Assembly (NCBI GenBank): GCA_029255685.2
Contig: CM055318.2
Span: 8,003,001 to 8,067,000 of the forward strand
Length of the DNA stretch: 64,000 nucleotides
Direction of reading: 5' to 3'
Origin: Silene conica
Taxonomy: Eukaryota; Streptophyta; Magnoliopsida; Caryophyllales; Caryophyllaceae
The position numbers and the translations under genes were made by a program. The stretch's first letter is position 1, and each line of letters begins with the position of its first letter. The notes below the pieces were generated by a model, which was not told where the DNA came from, ran no database searches, and saw only the letters and a program-made list of their open reading frames with translations. Positions 36,677-47,015 of this stretch are shown here, in pieces.

Positions 36677-36711
36677 GTGGCAAGTGGCAAGTGGCAAGTG
36701 GCAAGTGGCAA
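36677..36711. repeat. (TGGCAAG)n microsatellite
   Basis: Five near-perfect 7-bp units (TGGCAAG) immediately after the 219-bp duplication. Confidence 0.9.
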
Positions 36712-37041
36712 ATGAAAAGAAAATTGGGTTTTATGTCTAGAATTGCTATATCACGCCCCCTATTTTACTTGTTACGCCCCCTATTTTTTTATCTATGCCA
36801 AATTTGCCCTTCAGCACATAATAAATTTTAATAAAAATGAAATATTCTTTAATCGTAATTTTGTTGTTGAGACGCTAACTAGTCTTAGTAGACGGTTCTT
36901 AAAAAAGATGCACTCGTAACGATTTCGACTATGATTAATGACAAACAAATGCAATAGAGGTAAAATGTTGTCTTATTTAATGAACGTCGAAAAATATAAA
37001 CTAATTTCGACAATTATGATCAGTAAATATTGACAAAAATA

Positions 37042-37336
37042 CTCCCTCCTATTCCCAATAACTGTCACATTTCGGGTTTGGTACGACAATTAAGGAATTC
37101 ATTTGTTTAATGTAAAGTAATGTGTGGGGTGGGAAGATTGGAGAGAGGGAATGTATTATTGATTATTATTGTTAGTAGAGGTGATTAAAATAAGTAGTGT
37201 TGTGGGGTAAGGTGGGGTATTATTGTGGGTTAGAGTGAATAAAATAAGTATAAACAATGTCCCAAAATAGAATATGTGACAATTAGGTGAATAGACGAAA
37301 ATGGCAAATGTGACATTTATTCGGAATAGGAGGGAG
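37042..37336. mobile_element. Stowaway MITE nested in the MULE-like element
   Basis: TIRs CTCCCTCCTATTCCCAATAA and the complement of CTCCCTCCTATTCCGAATAA, with TA on both sides. Length 295 bp. A close relative lies at 54668-54946. Confidence 0.88.
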
Positions 37337-37594
37337 TAATTAATAATTTTAGTAGCATTACAAAGTTATCAACCCACCCGTAATCAACACAAATAAACTC
37401 AAAACCCAATTTATAAGACTAAAAGAAAAAAAAAAAAAAAGAAAAAGGAAAAAATGGGAAAAATAGAAATCTGCCTGTCACCTTGGATTTGTCCTAATAA
37501 AACAATTAATTAATCAATAACACCAAGTAAATATAAAATCCAATATTAAATAATCCTAAATTAAAAGGAAAAAAATGAAAACCATCTTTTGCAC

Positions 37595-37814
37595 CAGCCG
37601 TGTAGGTTTCACGGCCTCACCACGATAGTGTCGTGTAGGTATCACGGCATGACCATGGACCCGTCGTGTAAGTCACGCGGCATTACCTAGGTTCCGTCGT
37701 GTAAGTCACGCGACATTACCAAGGTTCCGTCGTGTAAGTCACGCGACATTGCCCAGGTTCCGTCGTGTAAGTCACGCGACATGGCGACGGTTGCGCCGTG
37801 CATTTCACACGACC
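37595..37814. repeat. Array of about six 33-bp repeats with internal palindrome
   Basis: Units such as GTCGTGTAAGTCACGCGAC followed by ATTACCAAGGTTCC repeat with a period of about 33 bp. Each core is an imperfect inverted repeat (GTCGTG...CACGCGAC). The outer units are more diverged (GCCGTGTAGGTTTCACGGC; GCGCCGTGCATTTCACACG), but their palindromes are kept by paired changes. Spacers are AT/GC mixed, without protospacer-like diversity. Confidence 0.85.
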
Positions 37815-38069
37815 AAGCTTTTTTTTTTTTAACACAAAATGTGTCAGAAATCACAGAAAATCAACAATAATCATCTTGATAGTTAACCTTATTAGATTTT
37901 GATGTTCTTTTGATTGATTGTTTTTGCGGTGTCTTAACATATCTTCTTATTGTTTTTGTTTAAATTGAAGAAGTTGTTCTTGTGATTTAAATTTGAACCA
38001 AAAAGTCTAATTACAAATCTGAAGATGGAAATGGCAGGATGAATAAGCTAGGGAAGATGGGTGAATAAT

Positions 38070-38260
38070 GGTTTATTATTCGTAAAAACCGACTACAATT
38101 GTTTATTGTAAAAACCGTCTCAAAAACCGTCTCAAAAGTTGTTTATTATTCCTAAAAACCGATTACAATTGTTTATTATAAAAACCGTCTCAAAAATTGT
38201 TTACCATTCCTAAAAACCGATTACAATTGTTTATTATAAAAACCGTCACAACATTTAACC
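38070..38260. repeat. About 60-bp tandem repeats inside the MULE-like element
   Basis: Three copies of GTTTATTATTCCTAAAAACC followed by GATTACAATTGTTTATTATA and AAAACCGTCTCAAAA. Confidence 0.75.
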
Positions 38261-38427
38261 GTAAAAACCGTCACCGAAAATCATGTTACAATTAACCGTC
38301 TCAAAAATTATCCGTAACAAACGTCAGAAATCCATAACCGAAATACAAGTCGGAAGGGCAAAATGGGAATAAATATAAAAATAGGGGGCGTAACAAGTAA
38401 AACAGGGGGCGTGATATAGCAATCCCC

Positions 38428-39551
38428 TTTATGTCCCATTCCATATACAACTATATTTACGAGTCTCCCATCATACACAATGCTTGAAAGCCAAGCAAGT
38501 AACTATTCCTCACTGAATATCACCATCTTTCATGCAAAAGTAGAAAACACACCATGTGAATGATGTGTGATCAAGAATGGAAGAAAGCAAATTACACAAA
38601 ATGATTGGAAACATTAAACTTACATGCAACACTCAATGTCATCTTTGTGTCTATCAAGGCAACTAGCCCATATAGTTTGGGCTTACCCACGTAGCCCATA
38701 CCAATGCTTCATGGTCCTTTTTCAAGTTCAAACCCCATGTGCTTTGGGAAAAATGTGTCCAAGCAAAGGTAGGTTAGTCCATAAGTAAAGAGGACATTGA
38801 CCCATTATTGCACCACAAATTGTTTTAGTATTCGAGATTCCCGAATTTAAGCATGACGTGTTTGTTCTGGATTAATTTCAATTTATTCAGTTCAGTATAA
38901 CTTTATTCAATTTAGTTCAGTTTAGATGAGTTTTATTTAATTTAGTTTATGTCATAAGAATTACCTCAAACGCGACAAGGTCTTAATAGTTTCTTCTAAT
39001 TCTTTTCGATTACACTTTGCCTTTTCAGACTGATATACTAACATAATAATAGATTATAGATAAGTAGATCAAATAGATTTTGGACTTTTGGTTCATGTTA
39101 CCATACCTTTTGAGTTTTGAGTCGTGCTCCACCTCAAGGAGCTTTTCTACGCAAATTACGATAGTATAAATTACAATATTTTCACAACTATATGTTTATA
39201 ATGTCAGTTAGTTTAATTTGTAGAGTCATTAAGATTAATATTCAATTAGACAGCTAGTATTAACTTCCATTCGAAAGTTTGGTATCAATACATAACTATG
39301 TTGGCCTGCTATTAAAAGTCAAAATAATCCTTCCTTTAAAATCCTCGTCCTACACAACCAAAAATCCTTAGAATATACGAATCACTTACCTTACCTTACT
39401 TATGCACTCACCCTAAGTATGAATCACATCTGTTTTTGACTCATAACTTCTAGCTTTAGTCATCGAAAAAATGAAAATCTTAGAGTTTTTCTGTCATATT
39501 CTTTTGACCACAAAACCGTTAACAAATAATCATAAGTAACAAAATGATGAG
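38428..39551. other. Intergenic
   Basis: No gene is seen. At about 38860-38950 there is a fragment of the TTCAGTTTA-rich MITE family; the rest is unremarkable. Confidence 0.45.
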
Positions 39552-40090
39552 AGTGTTTGGCTGAAGCTTTTGGAATGGGGTCAATTCATTATAGTGATTG
39601 GTAAGAGAGCTTTGGAATTGAGTTAGATACCCATGAATTCTAACTCCATATGAACCTCTTAAAATCTCATACTCGTGTATAAACCCAAATTTCTAAATCC
39701 ATTACAGCTTAGACCATCTCCAAGCAAGGTCAATACGGAGTCGAGTCAAGTTACTTGTAATTAAGAAATAGATTAGAATTGACTCAAGTTGATTTGAGTC
39801 ACAAATCGACCCAATTTGAAGTAAATTGACCCAACAATCCACTTAATACGTGGCATGTTGTAATTGGCTCGAATCATTTAAAAAAGAAGAAAAAAAAGAA
39901 AGCTGAAATAGTGGTTGTTTGGGAGGGTTTATTGACCTAGGTCCCGACTTTTTGCTTGAGGGATTTAAGTGGGTCAAGGTCAATAAGGGAAGATTAAGGT
40001 CTAATATGCAATTAACCCGATTAAATTGACTTGTTGCATGGGAATGGTCTTATTAATACACTCATCCCATTCCAAGATCAAACCAAACAT
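39552..40090. mobile_element. Tourist/Harbinger-type MITE split by a nested MITE
   Basis: The outer ends GTGTTTGGCTGAAGC...TTGGAATGGGG and the complement of the right end (ATGTTTGGTTTGATCTTGG) are inverted. The body (GAGTTAGATACCCATGAATT, CTAACTCCAT) resembles the element at 58220-58515. It is interrupted by 39712-40049. End positions are approximate. Confidence 0.6.
39712..40049. mobile_element. MITE family B, copy 2, nested
   Basis: Starts GACCATCTCCAAGCAAGG and ends with the complement of GACCATTCCCATGCAACAA. TTA on both flanks (39709-39711, 40050-40052). Length 338 bp. Same family as 16001-16878. Confidence 0.85.
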
Positions 40091-40532
40091 TGTTAAGCAA
40101 GTATAGGGATAACTCCATATCTCCATAATATTACAATCCATTTCAATACTTTAAACCAAAATCAAAAAACGTCTCATCAGATCAGCACATAATTCCAATC
40201 TAAAATCGTCTTATATAAAAATTAGTATTGACAATACCTAAAATTGTTGTAACCTTAGAAGAAACAAACTAAAAAACACATATTATCAAGAAGTGATGAC
40301 AAAGAAGATGAAATTGCTAAGAACCATAAAATTTTGGAAGGTTGAAACTATTTTGGACTTGTCACCCTTAACACTTCCCAATACACACAAAAACTCATAA
40401 GGATAAGAATACTGGCCCATACCAAACTCCTTCACCTTTTATTATTTCCCAGATCATCCCTAAATAAATAAATCCCCAAATCAATTTCACCAAGAACCCT
40501 AAATCAATCAATCGATTGATCACAAATCAATC

Positions 40533-43500
40533 ATGCAGAGCACTTCCGAAGCTAATCAAAGAATCGCCCGAATTGCCGCTCACCTCTCTCCTCCCAATTT
40601 CCAGGTTTTAATTTTCCCCCTTTTCTCTTACATTTGTACTTTTATTTGATAAATTTCCGTTCAAGCGAATTTATACGTTTTTTTGGTATATGCGAGGCAT
40701 ATTTTAATCAAACATATGAAATTGGCTTGAACGGAGGGAGTGAGTGAGTAATTAATAAATTATTGATGATGATGATGAGGATGATGAATTGATGAGATGT
40801 AAGGATGTGATTGGCAGGTGATGGAAGGAGGATCGAACATTGGTCGGGCAAATTGTCGGGCAAAGGGGGCAGCACCGGGATTTAAGGTGGCGATACTTGG
40901 CGCAGCTGGTGGAATTGGTCAACCTTTGTCAATGTTGATGAAGATGAATCCACTTGTTTCTGTTCTTCATTTATACGACGTCGTTAATACTCCTGGTGTT
41001 ACTGCTGATATTAGTCATATGGATACTGGTGCTGTGGTAAGTTGGCGGTGTTTCTATTTTTTGATTGAATTCTTTGGAATTTCCCCATTTACTTTCGATA
41101 ATTGATTGTTGACGAGGTAGATCATATGATAATTCAATTGTAAGTTGATAGTCACTTTATATGCAAAATGTAGAATTTCATTTGGATATGCCAAATAAAG
41201 AAGATGGGGGTAGTTGTCCATAAGGGTGAGGAATCAAGTCGTTAAAATTTGGGTGAAATTTGTAGGTTTTCTAGTTTGACCCATCCAAGAGCAATCTTGT
41301 TGCTTAATTATGCCATGCCTTCAGTGGCGGACCCAGGGTTTTTGTGCAAGGGGGCGCAAAAAAAATTTGACGCGTTATCTACGCGTGTCTAAGAAAATAT
41401 TTTTATATTTTAAATTTTTTTCCTATATTAAATAATATTCAAGTAAAAAATGGGAAAAATTAGACTTATAGATATTTTTTTTCAAAAATAACGTTTTCTC
41501 TAAAATAGTACAAAGTATATATTTTAAATATATATAAAAATAATGACTTAAAGTTGTAGAATATAATACATTTTGGTACAAAATTTAACAATAAATACAG
41601 GTGGTTTAATGGTGTAGAACTTCCCATATAATTTAAAGGTAAATTTATCAATATGATGTTCCTATGAGGAATCGAACCTGCATCTCTAAGATAAAAATTG
41701 ACACCCCTACCAATTATGCAATGATAACTATATGTCTATATTGGAGACTTAAAAAAATTTATTTCGAAAATTTCACGGGGGGCACGTGCCCACCCCGACA
41801 CCGCCTAAATCCGCCCCTGCATGCCTTCTAGACTTTGAGTGTGTCACGCTGGTAAAAAGGGTGGCTGACTTAATCCGCGTAATTTACCCTGTGCACACCT
41901 GGTAGGAAGGCAGCAATTGCGTGTTAGCTAATCATCTTTAAAAAAAGGGAAAAAAGAAAAGAAAATGGGGATAGTTTTTTTCGGGACTACTTGAATCTAT
42001 TGAGCGTAAGGTTGCATACGTGTGAGTGATAGACATTCTTCTGTTCATTGAGAGGAAGAAAAGTGTTAGGTGGATTGATGTTAGAAGGTCTCGAGTATGG
42101 AGGATAATGTTTAAGAGATGATTGGTTGATGTTACATTAAGCTCATAATGATGCAAATATATATTTTGTATTCACTTCTATTTAAACGGTTTTCTTGAGT
42201 TTAAAATGTAGGGTAACAGAGTTTCACTTTTATTTGAAAGTATCTGTTGAAGCAATAATATTTAACCACTAAAATCAAATTTGGACAATATTAATGGGAT
42301 GGTGACATACTGACATGTGCTTAGAAACATGGAACAATCCTAATTTGTCCCACTAAGATTAAGTTCCTCGTAGCAGGAATTCACCTTTTCAACATTTCCT
42401 CTCTACGCACACTTGTTTCTATTTACTGCCTTCGTTCTGATATATTTGTTAATGTAAATCCTATAGACATTGATTAGCTATTTTTTTGGTGAATTTAAAC
42501 TTATTTGTGCGTCGCATTGTAGGTACGTGGGTTTGTTGGGAAAGATAAACTAGACGACGCTTTAACAGGAATGGAGTTGATCATCATTCCAGCTGGGGTT
42601 CCAAGAAAACCAGGGATGACTAGGGATGACTTATTCAACATCAATGCTGGAATTGTTAAGACACTTTGTGAAGGAATTGCCAGGTGTTGTCCTAGAGCGG
42701 TCGTTAACTTGATTAGCAATCCTGTGAATTCGACAGTTCCTATTGCTGCACAGGTATTCAAGAAAGCTGGCATCTACGACCCTAAGCGCCTGCTTGGTGT
42801 GACTATGCTTGATGTTGTCAGGGCCAACACTTTTGTGGTATGCTCTCATCTCTCCAATTTCTGTAAATTTAGACATGAAGCATTCTGTTTTCTCTTTATC
42901 ATGGATTTCCGTAAAATTTAGACTTGATTTTTCTGTCTTCCTCTTCCAGGCTGAAGTTTTGAACCTTGATCCCAGAGAAGTTGATGTTCCTGTTGTAGGA
43001 GGTCATGCTGGTGTTACAATTTTACCTCTCTTGTCCCAGGTTTGATAATAAAAATGCATATTCTGCTATGATTCTGTTTACTGAGATTATTATATTTATT
43101 TTTTTTCCCCTGCATACAGGTTAAGCCACCTTGTAGTTTTACTCCTGAAGAAATCAATTATCTGACCGACCGCATTCAAAATGGTGGAACTGAAGTTGTT
43201 GAGGTTTATATCATTCCCTTAACTAGGCGTCACATTTGCAAATTATGAGTTTATGACAACTGTTCCTTGTTTACCTGATTTTTTTAGTTAACTATGGATA
43301 TGTTACTCTTGTAGTAGATCTTAAATAGGATTTCTTCTCCCATTGAATATTGATCTAGTGATTATAGCCAAAATTATAACCAAATTACTGTTCTAAATTG
43401 AAACAATCTTGATTTTTGCATCTAATCGCTCTGCAAAATCACTGTAAAAGTGTGTTCCTGGTGGGCTGGTGGCCCATTTTAATCCATAACCTAAGCTTAA

Positions 43501-44516
43501 ATAACAAAAGCTTTCATTGCTTCAACTTTCCCTTGAAGATTTGCAAAACACTTTAGATTGTATTAGCATAACATACTCCGTATCTAATTTGTCAGTCCTA
43601 TACGAGAATGAAATTTGTTGTTAAATCATGTTGGGTTAGCTTGCCGTAATTGTCTCTCTGGTTTTGATTATTATGCTATGCTGTCTTTTGCAGGCAAAAG
43701 CCGGAGCTGGATCAGCAACACTGTCAATGGTTGGTCTTTGTGATTTTTTATCTCCAAAATTGATTTTCACAGTGCAGAACAAACTTTTCGAAAAGCTATT
43801 GTGATAATTTGACTTCTAACTCCAATGTCCAAGTAAATTGTTGCCTGGCAATATTAATAGTGAGAGCCATCATAATATTGGCACATTACAAACACTGTTT
43901 AGATAAAAGTACTTTTCTTTGTGTCTAGAAGCTCTTTTACTTTAATGCTAAACCTTGACGGGTTTCTTCAAACTCCAGGCATATGCTGCTGTCAAATTTG
44001 CTGATGCTTGCCTCCGTGGCTTGAGGGGAGATGCTGGTGTAATTGAGTGTGCATTCGTGGACTCTCAGGTATGCTATATTTTCCCCTTATATCTCTTGCA
44101 CGTCCATATTTCCGCACTTAAATCTACCAAGTAGGTCACATGGTTAAATTTAGAAATTCCGTTATTGGTGAAATTATTAAAATCCACTGGGAAGTTTACA
44201 TTGGATTCATGAAGCAGTAAGGGTAAATTTGTTCCAGGTGACGGACTTACCGTTCTTTGCCACGAAAGTAAGGTTGGGTCGAAGCGGAGCTGAGGAGATT
44301 TTCCCACTAGGCCCCCTAAATGAGTATGAGAGGTATTTTATTACTCAACTACTCCGTATGTTTTATATATGCCTTGTTTGTTCCTCGCTTTTAGATTCGT
44401 TTGGTTCGTGTAGTTATTAGATTTCTTCCCATGAATATGACAGGGTTGGCTTGGAGAAAGCGAAGAAAGAGCTAGCAGTAAGCATTGAGAAGGGTGTTGC
44501 GTTCATGAACAAGTGA
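40533..44516 (+). CDS. Malate dehydrogenase, glyoxysomal/peroxisomal (NAD)
   Basis: Nine exons: 40533-40604, 40818-41036, 42523-42837, 42950-43039, 43120-43203, 43694-43729, 43979-44068, 44238-44332 and 44444-44516 (TGA 44514-44516). All phases match; the product is 357 aa. Reaction: malate + NAD+ to oxaloacetate + NADH in the glyoxylate cycle and peroxisomal redox balance. Residues 10-18 read RIARIAAHL, a textbook PTS2 (R-I-x5-H-L). The presequence probably ends near Cys37 (RANC/RAKG), as in other gMDHs. Seen: nucleotide loop GAAGGIG (52-58), substrate arginines Arg125, Arg131 and Arg197, NPVNSTVPI, and the Asp194/His221 catalytic pair in MLDVVRAN and GGHAGV. Intron 2 holds a hAT-type MITE. 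The C-terminus FMNK is not a PTS1, consistent with PTS2 import. No defects seen. Confidence 0.97.
41322..41819. mobile_element. hAT-type MITE in MDH intron 2
   Basis: Begins CAGTGGCGGACCCAGGG and ends AAATCCGCCCCTG (complement CAGGGGCGGATTT). A perfect 8-bp target duplication CATGCCTT flanks it (41314-41321, 41820-41827). An 8-bp duplication with CAG...CTG ends is the hAT signature. Length 498 bp; no transposase. It carries a tRNA-like segment (41667-41727) on the minus strand. Confidence 0.9.
41667..41727 (-). other. tRNA-like Pol III box A/box B segment inside the hAT MITE
   Basis: On the minus strand the segment runs GTTATCATTGCATAATTGG, then TAGGGGTG, and ends with GGTTCGATTCC (41678-41668), a perfect box B. 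TGCATAATTGGTAG resembles a box A/D-arm. The whole does not fold into an intact tRNA that I can see: acceptor arms are not complementary and the anticodon arm is AT-rich. Probably a decayed tRNA-derived piece. Confidence 0.5.
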
Positions 44517-45281
44517 TCCGCTTCTCTCCTGTTTGTCTAATGTCTTTGAAATAAACAGTTTATAACTTTTTTTCCTGTCGTACATAGTTAGTGTATAATC
44601 ATATGATAAATCCCTTTGTAAAAGATAATACTCATAAGGAAGGTCATCTTGTTTTCCGGCTCTTAAGCCTATTCCTTTCACACCGCTGGCAAATTCCACC
44701 ATTTTTGTAGCTCGAATCTCGTTCAATCCTTAAACACACCGCAATCCCCGTCTCCAAGACTCCAACTTAGACTATGGTTTGTCGTCAAAACTGCGTATCT
44801 GAGGGCCAAATGACATAATATTTGGCCCGGCTATTCGCATCAAAACTGGTTATCCGAAGACTAAATGACACGATACTTGGCCCGACTATTTCCTGCATCG
44901 CGTGGCAGTTGGGACTGTTGTGAACTTGTCATGGTTCAGTCCAATTATTGCCGACTGTCAATTTTTTTGTGCCGTTAAAGTCTTGGATCCTAGGCATCGG
45001 TAGCGTTTGGATGGTTCGTTGCCTCGGTCAGGCAAGGGTACGACTCGACTTATTAAATTATCCGCGATTAACTAAAACGATCTTTTATCAGCTAAACGAT
45101 ATTACAGTACTAACAACTACGTAAACCACACTTGAGTAGAAAAGCACTCCAAAAGATCGAAAACTATACAACTTATTGAATTAGACCAGGAATGTATCTT
45201 TATTGCACTCAAAGATCAAAACTACAGATTTCCAAATCAAACCCGGAATGAATCGGAGACGACAAACTCCTACAACACATA
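44517..45281. other. Intergenic between MDH and bHLH 3' ends (convergent genes)
   Basis: Contains the 3' UTRs of both genes. A diverged direct repeat of about 70 bp lies at 44775-44900 (TCAAAACTGCGTATCTGAGG... TTGGCCCGGCTATT versus TCAAAACTGGTTATCCGAAG... TTGGCCCGACTATT). Confidence 0.5.
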
Positions 45282-47015
45282 TCAGAACATTGAACGGAGA
45301 TTGGCAACTAGTTCTTCGGGCCTCATGTCGAAATCCGGTTCCATCTGAAGCATTGACGACAATACATATAAGTCCCGAGTTCATAATCAAGAGAATAATC
45401 GTGATTAGCAAAACAGATTAACGAGAATAATTACCTCAGTCACGATATTTATATCAACTGTAGTATTGTTGAAAGGCATGCTATTACTGCTGGTCACTAG
45501 AAGATTGAGATTTTCGACTTGATCCACGATCTTAGGGAGAACACCGGCTTCCATTTGACAGTGTATCTTAATCAGCACAGTGGTGTCGAGAAATCGAGTT
45601 TCAATCTCAGGGAGTTGGTCATCATTGGTTAGACAGCTAGAAGGACTGTTGTGGCTGTTCGACGAGTGGCATTCATTCTCGACTGTAGTAACTCGAGATC
45701 TCTTTACCACGACCACGGAATCAACCGGCCTCCTAGCGCTTTCCTCCTCCAGGAATTTCGTTCTTTCCTTGAGTTCCTTCATGTAAGTTATAGCTTCTCC
45801 AAGAACCGAGGTTTTATCCATCTGAACAAATTAGTAGAACAAATCGAGTTCATCAGGAATTTACTAACTCTGCCTCCGTTTCAGTGAATCCCTGTTCTTT
45901 CTGGCTTAATTTCAGCTCCTTTCAATTTTTCTTTGGTATATTTCGTTAAGTTTTATTTACGTTCAATCAATTATATTCAATTAATCTCTTCACAAAATTA
46001 ACTTTTAATTCAACTAAATTCACTCCATCCCAGTTTCACTCAATTTAGTTCAATTAAGCTCTACTCCACTTAATTCAATTCAGCTCGTTTCAGCCGGAAA
46101 GAACAGGGCCTAGTCTCATTCGAATTTTCTCTGTATTAGCCATCCCGACTTAATGAAAACCCGAGTTACAGTTTCAGAAAACACAAATTCTCATTGAAGA
46201 CGGACATTATCTGTGACAAGCTGAAGACGGATAGTGTCACTCTCACATTATGCAAGTGACACTATCCAAGGGGTGTTCCATTTTACCCCACTTAGGCCTT
46301 GTTCTTTATGGCTTAATTTCAGCTCCTTTCAATTTTGGTTGGTTGTATTCCGTTAAGTTTTATTTACGTTCAATCAATTATTTTCAATTAAACTCTTCAC
46401 AAAAGTAACTTTTAATTCAACTAAATTCACTCCACCTCAGTTTCACTCAATTTAGTTCAATTAAGCTCTACTCCAATTTATTCAATTCAGCTCGTTTCAG
46501 CCGAAAAGAACAGAGCCTTATACTGAAGATTGTATTAGACAAACGGTCTTCAGCTCGTGACGGATCAAGACTCTTTGTTCAGAAACACCTGTAATGGAAA
46601 CTGTATGAGACGAGTGTAAGAAGTGTACCTTTTTAAGGCCAGGGATAAGAGCAGATAAAGCAATGAAGCGCTGGCTAAGGTTCTGACGACGTTGGCGTTC
46701 AGCCATGATATGGTTATGACATTCATCAGGCTCCCTCCGAGGTCGCTTATTCGTTTTGGTGGTCGCACGACGTGGACGCTTCTGGCCTACGTCGTCGTTG
46801 CTAGGACCGGATAAGTAGTCGTCAATAGGCTGCTGTTGTTGGGGGACTACTGTTACTGCAGGCCCTGCAGCTGTTGGTGAGTTGCATTCTGAGCCTGCTG
46901 AAAGAGTGTAGCTTTGGAGCTCCGGATCCTCCATAAAACCCGCCATGTTTTCGGGTTGATAGTCCACTAAACAGTCTCCTACGAACTCTTGTAATAGCAT
47001 TGGATCATCCTCCAT
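45282..47015 (-). CDS. bHLH transcription factor, subgroup IVa (NAI1/bHLH18-25/TSAR-like)
   Basis: Three exons on the minus strand: 47015-46629, 45821-45435 and 45344-45282 (TGA 45284-45282). All junctions are phase 0; the product is 278 aa. Residues about 102-148 form the bHLH: basic HIMAERQRRQNLSQRF with the His/Glu/Arg residues that contact E-box DNA, then ALSALIPGLKK, and helix 2 MDKTSVLGEAITYMKELKER. A basic nuclear-type stretch precedes it (KRPRRATTKTNKRPRR). The C-terminal half (LPEIETRFLDTTVLIKIHC ... VLPKIVDQVENLNLLVTSSN) is an ACT-like dimerisation domain ending MEPDFDMRPEELVANLRSMF. Relatives include NAI1 (ER bodies) and TSAR/TSARL factors that activate triterpene saponin genes in legumes and Amaranthaceae. 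The exact target here is not shown by sequence. Intron 1 (807 bp) contains three MITE pieces. The N-terminal part is short compared with many relatives. Confidence 0.92.
45889..46110. mobile_element. TTCA-rich Tourist-like MITE, copy 1 (bHLH intron 1)
   Basis: Left ATCCCTGTTCTTTCTGGCTT and right complement GGCCCTGTTCTTTCCGGCTG form inverted ends. About 222 bp and nearly identical to 46295-46517. The target duplication is no longer clear. Confidence 0.75.
46186..46282. mobile_element. Foldback-family MITE arm (bHLH intron 1)
   Basis: AATTCTCATTGAAGACGG, ACAAGCTGAAGACGGATAG, TGTCACTCTCACATTATGC and AAGTGACACTATCC match, in order, one arm of the foldback elements at 3029-3217 and 58720-58905. 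Confidence 0.65.
46295..46517. mobile_element. TTCA-rich Tourist-like MITE, copy 2 (bHLH intron 1)
   Basis: Starts GGCCTTGTTCTTTATGGC and ends with the complement of GGCTCTGTTCTTTTCGGC, flanked by TTA on both sides (46292-46294, 46518-46520). 223 bp. Confidence 0.85.

Larger units (their letters stand above)
36738..38427. mobile_element. MULE-like non-autonomous element with long TIRs
   Basis: Left and right ends are inverted copies for about 80 bp: ATTGCTATATCACGCCCCC, ACTTGTTACGCCCCCTATTT, then TTTGCCCTT. TTTATGTC occurs on both flanks (36730-36737, 38428-38435), with one further imperfect base giving 8-9 bp. Long TIRs and a 9-bp-class duplication suggest Mutator-like. No transposase. It contains a nested Stowaway (37042-37336), a 33-bp hairpin array (37595-37814) and a second array of about 60-bp units (38070-38260). 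Confidence 0.8.

Noticed and set aside
37595-37814. Regular 33-bp repeats resembling a CRISPR array
   Set aside because: Units are contiguous tandem repeats with similar, not unique, intervening bases; the context is a plant transposon and there are no cas genes.
41667-41727. A functional tRNA gene
   Set aside because: Boxes A and B are present but acceptor and anticodon stems do not pair, and it sits inside a transposon.
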